From assembly GCA_024637225.1 (NCBI GenBank), contig JAGXFP010000008.1, positions 1 through 64,000 of the forward strand: a stretch of 64,000 nt of DNA, written 5' to 3'. Below the pieces are notes generated by a model, which saw only the letters and a program-made list of their open reading frames with translations, did no database searches and was not told where the DNA came from. The translations under genes and the position numbers were made by a program. Each line of letters begins with the position of its first letter. The first letter of the stretch is position 1. This DNA comes from Desulfobacterales bacterium (GTDB lineage: Bacteria > Desulfobacterota > Desulfobulbia > Desulfobulbales > JAGXFP01). Below, piece after piece: positions 46,928 to 56,890 of this stretch.

Positions 46928-48484
46928 ATGGTAAACAGCAAACAAGATAAAGAACTGGCCGCCCTGACTTGTCTCTACGAGATCACCAAGGTGCTGGCCT
47001 CTTCGACCGATCTGCGCGATTGCCTGAAGAAGGCCATGGCGATTCTCTCCTCCAGCTTCGATTTCAAGAACGCCACGGTGACCATCGTCAATCCGAGGAC
47101 CGGCCAGTCGGAGATCGAAGTGGCCCACGGCATGAGCGCCGAGGCCAGAAAGCGCGGGGTCTACAAGATGGGCGAGGGCATCACCGGCCGGGTGATCGCG
47201 GCCGGGGAGCCGATCATTGTGCCCCGGATCAGCGAGGAGCCCCTGTTCATCAATCGGACCAAGGCCCGGGGCGATATCAGCAGCAGAAATCTCTCCTTTC
47301 TCTGCGTGCCCATCAAGCATGGCAAGAGCACGATCGGTTCCCTGAGCGTCGATCTGGAGTACCGGGAAGGGGCGAATTTCGAGGAGGAGCTCCGCTTTCT
47401 TACCGTGATCGCCGGCCTGCTCGCCCAGGCGGTCAACCGGATCCAGGCGGTCAACCGGGAAAAGGAGGAGTTGCTCTACGAGAACACCCGGCTCAAGAAG
47501 CAGCTTTCCGAAAAGTATAGGATCGATTCGGTGATCTCAAGCAGCAGCCGGATGCAGGAGGTGCTGGAGATGATCGGCCGGGTTGCCGGGTCCAACGCCA
47601 CCGTCCTCTTGCGCGGCGAATCCGGCACCGGCAAGACCTTGATCGCCAGGGCCATTCATCATAACAGCCGGCGGGCCGCCAAGCCCTTCGTGGTGGTGAA
47701 CTGTACCGCCCTGCCCGAGACCCTTCTCGAAAACGAGCTGTTCGGCCACGAAAAGGGGGCCTTCACCGGCGCCAACGAGCTGAAGAAAGGGCGTTTCGAG
47801 GTTGCCGAGGGCGGCACCCTGTTCCTGGACGAAATCGGCGAGCTGCCCGGTCATATCCAGGCCAAGCTGCTCAGCGTCATCCAGGATCGGGAGTTCCAGC
47901 GGCTGGGCAGCTCCCGGACCATAAAATGCGATGTCCGCTTGATCGCCGCTACCAACAAGGATCTGGAGAAGGCGGTGGAGCAGGGGGTGTTCCGGGAGGA
48001 TTTCTATTACCGGCTCAACGTTTTTCCGATCTATATCCCGCCCCTGCGGGATCGGCGCACCGACATCCTTCTCCTGGCTGAATACTTCCTCCATAAATAT
48101 AATGAGGAGAATCGCAAAAAGGTCCGGCGCATCTCGACCTCGGCCATTGACCTTCTCATCCAGTATCATTGGCCCGGCAATGTCCGGGAGCTGCAGAACT
48201 GCATGGAACGGGCCCTGCTGATCTGCGACGAGGAGGCGATCAAGAGTTATCATCTGCCCCCCACCCTGCAGACTTCCGAGTCGGCCGCTCCGGACCGGAA
48301 GCCCCTGGCCCTGGGGACCATGGTCGAAAACTTCGAAAAGGAGCTGATCGTCGACGCCCTGAAGCGCTTCGAGGGCAACCAGACCAGGGCCGCCGCCCAC
48401 CTGGAAACCAGCCTCCGGGTCTTTAATTATAAGGTTCATAAGTATGGGATTGATTTCTCGCAGTTCAAGATGGCTCGGAAGTGA
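46928..48484 (+). CDS. nifA: NifA-type sigma-54-dependent activator
   Basis: A 518-residue enhancer-binding protein. An N-terminal GAF domain (about 1-170) is followed by the AAA+ domain with Walker A GESGTGKT (230-237), sigma-54 contact loop GAFTGA (277-282) and [13 protein letters not shown], and a C-terminal Fis-type HTH ([20 protein letters not shown], about 480-500). Domain order is that of NifA/Anf activators. No nif structural genes are in view; the sigma-54 promoter at 49306 before amtB is the nearest candidate target. GAGAGG precedes the ATG. It is co-transcribed with nrpR. Confidence 0.9.
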   Translation: MVNSKQDKELAALTCLYEITKVLASSTDLRDCLKKAMAILSSSFDFKNATVTIVNPRTGQSEIEVAHGMSAEARKRGVYKMGEGITGRVIAAGEPIIVPRISEEPLFINRTKARGDISSRNLSFLCVPIKHGKSTIGSLSVDLEYREGANFEEELRFLTVIAGLLAQAVNRIQAVNREKEELLYENTRLKKQLSEKYRIDSVISSSSRMQEVLEMIGRVAGSNATVLLRGESGTGKTLIARAIHHNSRRAAKPFVVVNCTALPETLLENELFGHEKGAFTGANELKKGRFEVAEGGTLFLDEIGELPGHIQAKLLSVIQDREFQRLGSSRTIKCDVRLIAATNKDLEKAVEQGVFREDFYYRLNVFPIYIPPLRDRRTDILLLAEYFLHKYNEENRKKVRRISTSAIDLLIQYHWPGNVRELQNCMERALLICDEEAIKSYHLPPTLQTSESAAPDRKPLALGTMVENFEKELIVDALKRFEGNQTRAAAHLETSLRVFNYKVHKYGIDFSQFKMARK

Positions 48485-48487
48485 TGA

Positions 48488-48604
48488 AGGGGTGAGGGGT
48501 GAGGGGTGAGGGGTGAGGGGTGAGGAGCCAGGAGCCAGAAGCCAGAAGCCTGAAGCCTGGAGCCGGGAGCCGGGAGCCGGGAGCCAAAAGCCAGGGGGCG
48601 GGAG
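48488..48604. repeat. Heptamer tandem array downstream of nifA
   Basis: About 16 heptads starting 4 bp after the nifA stop: first five of type GGTGAGG, then AGCCAGG, AGCCAGA, AGCCTGA, AGCCTGG and AGCCGGG types. It is the most varied array of the family in the window. Confidence 0.92.
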
Positions 48605-48957
48605 GCTTTGGGCTTGGGGGTTGGAGGCTGTCTGGACCGGAATCCTGGCGAATGCCGTCTCGTATTCAACCATCCTCGCTCTTCGTCTCGGGTAAAAATC
48701 CTGCTTTACCGGCCGCCCCTTCTTTTTCAGCCCGTTAAAAACCGGCGCTCCTGCTGTGGGCTTGGGAATCCTGGCACATCTTCCGGGTCGGGGCGGAGAG
48801 CCGGCAAGGCAGCTGCATCCGCTCCCCACCAAATGCGAATGAAGTTTTTCAACGGGTGCTGTCTTGATTGGTCCGTAAAAAGTCAACCCTTCCTTCGACA
48901 GGCTCAGGATGAGCGAGATAACTTATTAGTGGCTCTATATGGAACTCAGCTTCAACT
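48605..48957. other. Gene-free interval after nifA
   Basis: About 350 bp with no supported gene. It contains the sequence CCTTCGACAGGCTCAGGATGAGCG near 48894-48917, which I recall as a repeat piece common in deltaproteobacterial genomes. Confidence 0.4.
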
Positions 48958-49038
48958 TCTGGATTCCCGCTAAAAACGTGTGGGAATGACGGCCCCGAGT
49001 ATTAACAGTCATTCCGGCATGTTGTAAGCCGGAATCCA
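48958..49038. repeat. RptD palindromic repeats
   Basis: Two hairpin-forming pieces: TTCTGGATTCCCGC...GTGGGAATGACGG, then CAGTCATTCCGGCATGTTG...AAGCCGGAATCCAG. Both resemble the pieces at 60203-60240 and 60386-60420. Confidence 0.75.
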
Positions 49039-49185
49039 GTACCCATCAACGGGGTACCGGAGAAGATCGAATTTTTATCCGAGTCTGATTCATAGCCATA
49101 TGACTTATTGATTAACGCTCGTGATGAGCCTGTTGAATTGCGCACCGCTAATCTATGGCGTCCTCTCGCGACGCCGGTAATCCTG

Positions 49186-49234
49186 TTTAACAATATCGTG
49201 ATATTTACCGTATTCTTATAACGATATTGTTATA
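49186..49234. promoter_or_regulatory. Two phased AT-rich dyads upstream of amtB (candidate enhancer sites)
   Basis: TTTAAC-AATATC-GTGATA (49186-49203) and TATAAC-GATATT-GTTATA (49217-49234) are related 18-bp sites 31 bp apart, about three helical turns. The second is a perfect 6-6-6 inverted repeat. Outer arms AACAATATCG and CGATATTGTT also pair. They lie 70-120 bp upstream of the sigma-54 promoter, a normal distance for an activator. Confidence 0.6.
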
Positions 49235-49305
49235 AATATTCCACCCCCCTCTGCTCCCTCCCCGAAAAACAGTGCAATACCGGATAGATAAATAACCGCT
49301 GTCGC

Positions 49306-49321
49306 TGGCACGTTAATCGCT
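49306..49321 (+). promoter_or_regulatory. Sigma-54 promoter of the amt-PII-glnD cluster
   Basis: TGGCAC-GTTAA-TCGCT matches the consensus TGGCAC-N5-TTGCW at all but one fixed base, with GG and GC exactly 10 bp apart. The start would be near 49332, about 70 bp before the amtB ATG. Confidence 0.8.
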
Positions 49322-49400
49322 AAGCTTAAACCGAGGTCGAACTCGACGGGAGTTCGCGATTATCAATCGGTTATTAATCATCTTTGCGGAGGGATGAACA

Positions 49401-50624
49401 ATGATCAATACGGGTGACACCGCCTTTATTCTGGCGGCGGCCGGTCTGGTGCTCTTGATGACGCCGGGACTGGCCTTGTTTTATGGAGGGATGGTGCGAA
49501 GCAAGAACGTGCTCGGCACCATCCTGCAAAGTTTTATCATGATATCGCTGATCACTATCGAGTGGGTCTATCTGGGTTACTCGATGTCCTTCGGCCCCGA
49601 TGTCGGCGGCTTTGTCGGCGACCTTTCCTGGTTTGCCCTGAACGGGGTTACCACGGCGCCGAGCCCCGATTACGCGACTACCATTCCCCAGATCGTCTTC
49701 ATGATCTACCAGTGCATGTTCGCGATCATCACCCCGGCCCTGATCACCGGCGCCTTTGCCGAACGGGTGCGCTTCGCGCCCTTTCTGGTTTTCAGCCTGG
49801 CCTGGGCGATCCTGGTCTACAACCCGGTCTGCCACTGGATCTGGGGCAGCGGAGGCTGGCTCGGCGCCCGCGGGGTGCTTGATTTCGCCGGCGGTCTCGT
49901 GGTGCATCTGACCTGCGGCATGGCGGCCCTGGCCGCGGTCATGGTGATCGGACCGCGCAAGAAATTCGGCACCGCCGCGGTGATGCCCCATAACCTGACC
50001 ATGACCCTGCTCGGCACCGGTTTGCTCTGGTTCGGCTGGTTCGGCTTCAACGGCGGCAGCGCCCTGGCGGCAAACGAGATCGCCGCCGTCGCCTTTGTTT
50101 CGACCCATCTGGGCGGTATGGCCGGGATGGCGATGTGGACCATGATGGAATGGCTCAGGGACGGCAGGCCCACCACCCTAGGCGCCGCTTCCGGGGCCAT
50201 CGCGGGGCTGGCGACCATCACCCCGGCAGCGGGTTTCGTCGGACCGAATTCCGCCATCGCCATCGGACTGCTGGCCGGATTGGCTTGCTATCTGGCCGTA
50301 TCCTATAAAAACAAGATCGGCTTCGACGACAGCCTCGATGTCGTGGGGATCCACGGTCTGGGCGGCCTGCTCGGCACCGTCTGCCTGGGGATCTTCGCCT
50401 CGAAGGCGGTAAACCCGGGCGGGGCCGACGGTCTCCTGGCCGGTAATCCCGCTTTTCTCGGCACCCAGCTTTTCGGCATTGTCGTGGTGGGCGGGTATGC
50501 CTTTGTGGTCAGCTGGGTTTTATGTAAGCTTATAGACAGCCTGATGGGCTTGAGATTGTCCGCCGAATCGGAAACCATCGGCCTGGATCAGGCCGAACAC
50601 AGCGAATCGGCCTATAACACCTAA
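49401..50624 (+). CDS. amtB: Ammonium transporter, first copy
   Basis: A 407-residue Amt channel with 11 expected membrane spans. Signature MTPGLALFYGGMVRSKNVL at the N terminus, the pore His pair (VVHLTCG about 169 and VVGIHGLGG about 315) and the DFAGG motif. It admits ammonium under limitation and would be blocked by PII. GGAGG lies before the ATG. It begins a cluster amtB-amtB-glnK-glnD behind a sigma-54 promoter. There is no separate signal peptide evident. Confidence 0.95.
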   Translation: MINTGDTAFILAAAGLVLLMTPGLALFYGGMVRSKNVLGTILQSFIMISLITIEWVYLGYSMSFGPDVGGFVGDLSWFALNGVTTAPSPDYATTIPQIVFMIYQCMFAIITPALITGAFAERVRFAPFLVFSLAWAILVYNPVCHWIWGSGGWLGARGVLDFAGGLVVHLTCGMAALAAVMVIGPRKKFGTAAVMPHNLTMTLLGTGLLWFGWFGFNGGSALAANEIAAVAFVSTHLGGMAGMAMWTMMEWLRDGRPTTLGAASGAIAGLATITPAAGFVGPNSAIAIGLLAGLACYLAVSYKNKIGFDDSLDVVGIHGLGGLLGTVCLGIFASKAVNPGGADGLLAGNPAFLGTQLFGIVVVGGYAFVVSWVLCKLIDSLMGLRLSAESETIGLDQAEHSESAYNT

Positions 50625-50645
50625 TCATTTTAAGGAGGAAACGAG

Positions 50646-51860
50646 ATGGATTCCGGAGATACCGCTTTTATGTTGGTGGCGACCGCCATGGTCATGTTGA
50701 TGACCCCTGGCCTGGCCCTTTTTTACGGGGGGATGGTGCGCGCCAAGAACGTCCTGGCCACCTTGATGCAGAGTTTTCTCTGTCTCGGTATCGTCTCGAT
50801 CCTCTGGGTGGCCTTCGGCTACTCCCTGGCCTTCGGCCCCGATGTCGGCGGCTTCGTCGGCGACCTTTCCTGGGCCGGGCTTAAAGGGGTGGGGACCGGG
50901 ATCGGACCTTATTCCGATACCATCCCCCATCTGCTCTTCGCCGCTTTCCAGCTGATGTTCGCGGTGATTACCCCGGCCCTGATTACCGGCGCCTTTGCCG
51001 AAAGGATCAAATTTTCCGCCTATCTGGCCTTCACCATTCTCTGGACCACCCTGGTCTATTTTCCGGTCTGTCACTGGGTCTGGGGCGGCGGCTGGATCTC
51101 TGGGCACGGCGGCCTCGATTTCGCCGGCGGCACCGTCATTCACATCAACTCCGGGGCCGCGGCCCTGGTGGCGGCGATCATGATCGGCAAGCGCAAGGGC
51201 TGGGGGAGAGAACCATTCCATCCCCATAACCTGGGCATGACCCTTTTGGGGGCCGGGATCCTCTGGTTCGGCTGGTTCGGTTTCAATGCCGGCAGCGCTT
51301 TGGCCGCGGACGGGATCGCCACTTCCGCTTTTTTAGCCACCCAGGTCGCCTCCGGCGCCGCCGCGGTCTCCTGGATCGTCATGGAGTGGCTGACCCAGGG
51401 CAAACCCACAACCCTGGGCGTGGCCTCCGGCGCCATTGCCGGTCTGGTCGCGATTACGCCGGGAGCCGGGTTCGTCGGGCCCAATTCGGCGATCGTTATC
51501 GGTCTGGTTGCCGGGGCGCTCTGTTACTTCGCGGTGCTCTCGAAAAGCAGACTCGGCTACGACGATGCCCTCGATGTTGTAGGGGTGCATGGGGTCGGCG
51601 GCCTCTGGGGGGCCTTGGCCACCGGCCTTTTCGCCTCGACCGCGGTCAATCCTGGCGGCGCCGACGGCCTGTTCTTCGGCAACCCGGCCCTGCTCGGGAT
51701 TCAGGCCATGGACGCCTTTTCAACTATCGGCTACTCAATAGTAGTAACATTTGTTATTCTTAAATTGATCGATGTTACCATCGGCCTCCGGGTCAGCCGG
51801 GATGAGGAGATCCAGGGGCTGGATCTTACCCAGCACAGCGAGACCGGTTACAATATGTGA
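50646..51860 (+). CDS. amtB: Ammonium transporter, second copy
   Basis: A 404-residue paralogue of the preceding gene, with the same signature (MTPGLALFYGGMVRAKNVL), pore His in VIHINSG and GVHGVGG, and a similar C-terminal tail (EIQGLDLTQHSETGYNM). It is 21 bp downstream with AGGAGG before the ATG. The two tails are alike (both end in a GLD..(E/Q)HSE pattern), so both may bind the same PII protein. Codon use looks alike, so this is probably an old local duplication. Confidence 0.95.
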   Translation: MDSGDTAFMLVATAMVMLMTPGLALFYGGMVRAKNVLATLMQSFLCLGIVSILWVAFGYSLAFGPDVGGFVGDLSWAGLKGVGTGIGPYSDTIPHLLFAAFQLMFAVITPALITGAFAERIKFSAYLAFTILWTTLVYFPVCHWVWGGGWISGHGGLDFAGGTVIHINSGAAALVAAIMIGKRKGWGREPFHPHNLGMTLLGAGILWFGWFGFNAGSALAADGIATSAFLATQVASGAAAVSWIVMEWLTQGKPTTLGVASGAIAGLVAITPGAGFVGPNSAIVIGLVAGALCYFAVLSKSRLGYDDALDVVGVHGVGGLWGALATGLFASTAVNPGGADGLFFGNPALLGIQAMDAFSTIGYSIVVTFVILKLIDVTIGLRVSRDEEIQGLDLTQHSETGYNM

Positions 51861-51867
51861 CGTAATT

Positions 51868-51920
51868 CAGAAGCCAGAAGCCAGAAGTCAGAAGTCAGAA
51901 GCCAGAAGTCGGAGCCAGGG
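51868..51920. repeat. Short heptamer array after amtB
   Basis: About seven heptads (CAGAAGC, CAGAAGT types) beginning 7 bp after the stop codon, of the same family as 48488-48604. Confidence 0.85.
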
Positions 51921-52002
51921 GCAGGAGAAAGGCTTGGAAGCAGTCCTGCCGGATCTGGCTGAAGGTGGACGAACAGCCCCAGCCGCAAGACTGGATTAAT
52001 AA

Positions 52003-52389
<387 letters not shown>

Positions 52390-52401
52390 GGTAAATGGTT
52401 C

Positions 52402-54960
52402 TTGGGGCCGATAGCCTTGCTAAAACATGAGCTGCGGGCCGCCCGCGAGACCCTGCACAAGTTATGGGAAGAGGGGGTGAGCGGCCGGCAGTTGCTCGAC
52501 AAACATTCCGAGGCGGTCGATACCTTTCTGGAAGATCGTTTCGCCGAACTGACCGAGGGCGGCGGGGAAATAACCCTGGTCGCCCTCGGCGGTTACGGCC
52601 GCGGAGAGCTTTTTCCCTATTCCGATATCGACCTGCTCCTCCTCCATTCCCGCTGGGTCAGGAAAAAGGTCCTCGAAAAGACCGTCGAGGGCATCCTCTA
52701 TCCGCTCTGGGATGCCGGGCTTGAGGTCGGGCACAGCGTCCGGAGCGTCTCCCAGTGTCTGACCGACTGCAAGAACGATTTTCATCTCCAGGTCGCCATG
52801 CTCGACGCCCGGCGGATCACCGGTTCGGAGAAGCTCTTTGCCGATCTGGCCGGCGCCTATAAGAAGAAGTTCATCGAGGGGCATCGGCGCGATTTCCTGG
52901 AAAAGATGGAGAGCGAGCGGCAAAACCGCAAGCGTCTTTACGGCGGGCTCGGTTTCAAGCTTGAACCGAACATCAAGGAAGGGCGCGGCGGTTTCCGGGA
53001 CATCCAGTCGATGTTGTGGACCGCTCGGGGGGTCTTCGGCCTGAAGGGGCTTGCTGCCATCGAGGAGTCGGGGATCTTCGGGCCCGAGGAACGGCGCGGC
53101 CTCGAAAGGAGTTTCGACAGCCTGGTGATGATCCGGAACCGCCTCCATTACCTGAGCGGCCGCAAGAACGACCAGCTTTTTTTCGAGCATCAGGAGGGCA
53201 TCGCCAGGGCCCTGGGTTATAAGGATACCAAGGGGATGCTCGGGGTCGAGATCTTCATGCAGGAGGTTTACGGTCATCTCGATACCATCGCCGTGGCCGC
53301 CGACCTGTTCTTCGAGCACATCGAGGAGACCATCGGCCCGGTGAAAAGGGTAAAGGCCGCCGCCGTTCTCGAAAAGGGCCTTGCGGTGATCAACGGCCGG
53401 ATCCATCTGACCGGGCCGGAGCTGCTTGCCGAAAAACCGCACCTGATCCTGAAGATATTCAGCCAGGCCGCCCGCCTGAACCTGCCCGTTCACTTCCGGA
53501 CCCGGCAGCTGGTGGCCGGCAGCCTCGGGGTCGTCAACGACGATTTCCGCGGTTCCCGCCGGGCGGCCCGCGAGTTCATGGAGGTCCTGGGCGGTTCCGC
53601 GAATCCTCTGCCGCTGTTGGCAGGGATGCTTGAGACTGGGCTGCTCTCGGCCTATATTCCGGAATTTTCCCCCCTTGAATCGCTGGCTCAGCATGATGTC
53701 TTCCATATTCACACGGTCGATCGCCATCTGATTCAGGCAGTAGAGGAGCTGCGGCTCCTGGCCGAAGAACAGGCCCATGTATTTGCGGAGGTGAAAAATC
53801 CCGGCCTTCTTTATCTTGCCGGGCTGCTTCACGATATCGGCAAGGGCAGGGGCGGCAGTCATGACGAAGTCGGGGCCGAACTGGCCGAACGGATCGGCAG
53901 GCGGTTGGGCTTGAAGGAAAAGGAAGTGGCGGATCTGGAGTTTCTGGTCCGCCACCACCTCTTTCTGTCCCATATCGCCCAGCGCCGCGACTTGGAGGAT
54001 GAAGAGGTGATCTTCCAGTGCGCCGAGACGATCAAGGAGCCGGACCGTCTGAACATGCTCTACCTGCTGTCGATTGCCGATGCCCGGGCCACCGGCCCCA
54101 ATGCCTGGAGCGACTGGAAGGGTGCCCTGTTCCAGGAATTTTATCTGCGAGTCGCCCAGGTTCTCGATCAGTCCGAATGGGTCGGACCAGACCGGCAGCA
54201 GGCGGTCGGCTGGATGCGGGAGCAGGTCGCCGAAGCCCTGGGCGAGAAGGGTTATCCCGCATTGCTCGACAACCTGCCCGACGACTATCTGCTTAATTAC
54301 ACGGTACAGGAGGTGGTCGAGCATCTCGGCCTGGCCGGAAAACTCTCCGGCCGCAAACCCCTGCTGGTCCCGGCCGACCACGGCGACCACTGGTCGGTCC
54401 TGATCGTCTGCCGCGACCGGACCGGCCTGCTGTCCCGGATCTGCGGAACCCTGGCCCTGAATAATCTCAGCGTCCTCTCCGCGAAGATCCATACCTGGCA
54501 GGACGGCACTGTGGTCGATCTCATCGATGTCAAGCCGGTCTTCAACAATGAATTCCAGGATCAGGACTGGCGGGCACTCGGCAAGGATCTCAACCTGGTC
54601 CTGGCCAACCGCCTCGGTCTGACCCATCGCCTCGCCGCCAAAAGGACCGGGCGGCGCTCCGAACCGGCCCCGGAACATCGGCGCTATTCGACCACCGTCA
54701 AGATCGACAACAAATCCTCCCGCCTCTTCACCATCATCGAGGTCTACGCCGAAGACCAGCCCTCGCTGCTCTTCGATATCACCCGGACAATGGCCGACTT
54801 CGAGATCAATATCGCCAAGGCGATGATCTCGACCCGCCAAGGCCAGCTGATCGATGTCTTCTACGTTGTGGACGCCGCTGGCCGCAAGATCACCGAACGG
54901 AGCGACCTCGAAGAGATTAGGCAGGCCCTGATCTTTGCCGCCGAGAACAGCGGCGGCTGA
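52402..54960 (+). CDS. glnD: PII uridylyltransferase / uridylyl-removing enzyme GlnD
   Basis: An 852-residue bifunctional sensor of glutamine that uridylylates or de-uridylylates PII. The nucleotidyltransferase domain has GGYGRGELFPYSDIDLLLL (about 60-78), then a helical domain, an HD domain (FHIHTVDRHL; LAGLLHDIGKGRGGSHDE, about 430-485) and two ACT domains (about 660-740 and 770-850, DRTGLLSRICGTLALNN; EDQPSLLFDITRTMADF). The start is a TTG with AAGG 10 bases upstream; no earlier in-frame ATG exists. PII Tyr51 provides its target next door. Confidence 0.95.
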   Translation: MGPIALLKHELRAARETLHKLWEEGVSGRQLLDKHSEAVDTFLEDRFAELTEGGGEITLVALGGYGRGELFPYSDIDLLLLHSRWVRKKVLEKTVEGILYPLWDAGLEVGHSVRSVSQCLTDCKNDFHLQVAMLDARRITGSEKLFADLAGAYKKKFIEGHRRDFLEKMESERQNRKRLYGGLGFKLEPNIKEGRGGFRDIQSMLWTARGVFGLKGLAAIEESGIFGPEERRGLERSFDSLVMIRNRLHYLSGRKNDQLFFEHQEGIARALGYKDTKGMLGVEIFMQEVYGHLDTIAVAADLFFEHIEETIGPVKRVKAAAVLEKGLAVINGRIHLTGPELLAEKPHLILKIFSQAARLNLPVHFRTRQLVAGSLGVVNDDFRGSRRAAREFMEVLGGSANPLPLLAGMLETGLLSAYIPEFSPLESLAQHDVFHIHTVDRHLIQAVEELRLLAEEQAHVFAEVKNPGLLYLAGLLHDIGKGRGGSHDEVGAELAERIGRRLGLKEKEVADLEFLVRHHLFLSHIAQRRDLEDEEVIFQCAETIKEPDRLNMLYLLSIADARATGPNAWSDWKGALFQEFYLRVAQVLDQSEWVGPDRQQAVGWMREQVAEALGEKGYPALLDNLPDDYLLNYTVQEVVEHLGLAGKLSGRKPLLVPADHGDHWSVLIVCRDRTGLLSRICGTLALNNLSVLSAKIHTWQDGTVVDLIDVKPVFNNEFQDQDWRALGKDLNLVLANRLGLTHRLAAKRTGRRSEPAPEHRRYSTTVKIDNKSSRLFTIIEVYAEDQPSLLFDITRTMADFEINIAKAMISTRQGQLIDVFYVVDAAGRKITERSDLEEIRQALIFAAENSGG

Positions 54961-55132
54961 TCCAATCCTGATTGTCCGGCCCTGCCCTCCGGCCTGAGTG
55001 AACATCTTCCTTCCTCGCGGCAAAATCCGCTTCCTCTTTCGGTAAGCCTTGAAAACCGCCCCGGATTCATATTATAAGAGACAGGTCAGGGATTTCCCTG
55101 GAATCTTCGAGGGAGAGCTCGGGATTAAGCAG

Positions 55133-55297
55133 GTTCGCAAAAAGTCAGAAAAAGCTGTCATTTCGAACGGATGCCATGGCGCGCGAATTTGGAGAACTGA
55201 AGCGTACTTCAGTACGCTGCAATGACGAGACAATTTGCAGCAACGCCGGAGCTGGCGATTTATGCCCTTTAGGGTGCTTTTTGCGACACCATCAAAA
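55133..55297. repeat. RptA copy with an RptC fragment inside
   Basis: Ends GGTTCGCAAAAAGTC and GCTTTTTGCGACACCATC, centre AGCGTACTTCAGTACGCTGC. Near the left it contains GCTGTCATTTCGAACGGATG, an RptC end. It lies directly upstream of the AMIN-domain gene and contains its only upstream sequence before the RBS. Confidence 0.85.
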
Positions 55298-55309
55298 ATG
55301 AGGGAGAGA

Positions 55310-56221
55310 ATGAAATTGATCAGAGCATTATTGTTTCTGCCGCTAGTCCTGTCCATCCACGCCACCGCCCGGGCTGATGCCACCTTCCTCTACGATATCG
55401 AAATAGAGCGGACGGGTACGGAAACCGAAGTTTACCTGAAGGCGGACGGGGCTATCAGGGACTACGGCAAGTTCCAGCTGAAGAAAAATGTTGAGGCGGA
55501 CCGCCCCGAGCGCATGTATCTGGACCTCAGGAACGTCCGCCTTGCCGGCCCGATCCCCGCCAGAGAGGCCGGAACCGCCCTTGCCCGGGTCAGAACGGGA
55601 AAGAGAAGCGACGGGGTCAGGGTGGTATTCGATTCCAATCTTGACGAATTGTTTGATTACACGATCCGCGAACGGCCCGACGGCTTGCTCGTTACTATCC
55701 GGGAGCCCTTTGCCGACCCAATTCAGGCGGAGATATCCGCAACCGTGCCGGAAGTTATGGCCCCCGCTATGGAAACAATATATCCGGAACCGGAAGGCGC
55801 GGGCAACTTGAAGCTGGTGATAGCCGTCTCGGATGCGCCTGATTACGCCCGGGAATGGCTGAACGTGCAAGGGGTCGGCAAGAACGGCCTGGAACTTTTG
55901 AAGACGGCAAAAACGGACCAGGAGATCAACATCTCATTTCTGGTCACCGGGCTCAGCCCGGACCGGGCCGGAAATTCTTCCTATCAGACCTCATTTGCCG
56001 TGCTGGACCCATTCGGTAATCCGCGGGAGAACCGGCGCCATTACGCAAAGGCAACGGTCAAGGCCCCGAATCAGCCGGCCTTTATCATGGCCGAGCCGGA
56101 ATTGGCTCTGGTCCTGGACAGCTTGGACCCTATCGGTGATTATACGATAATCGGCATAGTCGAAGACCTGATAAACAACAAGATATCCCGCACCAGCAAG
56201 AGGATAACATTGACCCGATAA
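55310..56221 (+). CDS. Exported AMIN-domain protein
   Basis: A 303-residue protein: signal peptide (MKLIRALLFLPLVLS...ARADA), an AMIN domain (about 30-130: YDIEIERTGTETEVYLKADG; PERMYLDLRNVRL; VRTGKRSDGVRVVFDS) and a C-terminal beta-rich part (about 165-300) probably a cadherin- or CARDB-like fold. AMIN domains target proteins to peptidoglycan or secretins. The ATG at 55310 follows GAGGG and begins the signal peptide; the earlier open frame is repeat. It stands alone. Confidence 0.82.
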   Translation: MKLIRALLFLPLVLSIHATARADATFLYDIEIERTGTETEVYLKADGAIRDYGKFQLKKNVEADRPERMYLDLRNVRLAGPIPAREAGTALARVRTGKRSDGVRVVFDSNLDELFDYTIRERPDGLLVTIREPFADPIQAEISATVPEVMAPAMETIYPEPEGAGNLKLVIAVSDAPDYAREWLNVQGVGKNGLELLKTAKTDQEINISFLVTGLSPDRAGNSSYQTSFAVLDPFGNPRENRRHYAKATVKAPNQPAFIMAEPELALVLDSLDPIGDYTIIGIVEDLINNKISRTSKRITLTR

Positions 56222-56334
56222 TCATGCAGGTTTGCAGCCCGTCTAGGCAGGAAGATCGATAAGGTCGTGTTTTTGGCCGGAAGAGGGACTAATGATAAAG
56301 CCAAAAGCGGGCCAGTCCCCTCTGTGTCCTCTCT

Positions 56335-56362
56335 GCGGAGAATAGCCGGCGCTATTCTCCGC
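56335..56362. repeat. Perfect 12-bp stem hairpin
   Basis: GCGGAGAATAGC (56335-56346), loop CGGC, GCTATTCTCCGC (56351-56362); a third GCGGAGAATG follows 8 bp later. No T run follows, so it is not a classic terminator, though it is downstream of the AMIN gene. The rest of 56222-56691 holds no supported gene. Confidence 0.6.
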
Positions 56363-56691
56363 ATAATAAGCGGAGAATGTTCTTTGGCAATAGTCAAATG
56401 CGGACTTGAGAGCGTCATGCTTCTTCTTTGTCGTTTTTACTCTTTAGGTTGTTATCCAACCAGATAACGGCTTCAGGTTCCATATTACTGTAATCCATCC
56501 GAAATCAGCCCTCATCAATATCCTCCCCCGCCTTTAAAGTCATTGACTTTATTAGAAGCCAAAATTAACCTGTTGTTATACCTGACAAATTTGTTGTTAG
56601 CTCTGGTAGGGCGGTTCGAATATCGATTGCCGGCCCGGATACCGAATAGCCAGGAAGGGGGATCTCAGAAATAAGACGAAGACGGCCATAA

Positions 56692-56843
56692 TGTCATTTC
56701 GACCAACGGGAGAAATTTTTATAGTATCATTGGTTAAAGCTGAGTTGAGCAGCTTGTCTGCTTTTATGCCCTTTAGGGTGCAAACGAAACTTATGCCCTG
56801 TGGGTGTAAACAACAAGATTTCTCACATCCGTTCGAAATGACA
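56692..56843. repeat. RptC dispersed repeat with inverted interior
   Basis: Ends TGTCATTTCGA and TCGAAATGACA as at 7934-8067. The interior TGAGTTGAGCAGCTTGTCTGC is the reverse complement of the corresponding stretch in that copy. It lies upstream of the histidine kinase gene. Confidence 0.88.
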
Positions 56844-56890
56844 GCTTTTTTGACTTTTAGCGACGCCATCTTTTTTTGAGGAGTTCGATA

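Noticed and set aside
52462-55023. 853-codon open frame on the minus strand opposite glnD, and similar long frames opposite clpB, metY and metX
   Set aside because: Each lies opposite a clear family gene and reads as GC-rich antisense without family motifs.
56335-56362. Intrinsic terminator of the AMIN gene
   Set aside because: The stem is perfect but no T run follows on either strand.
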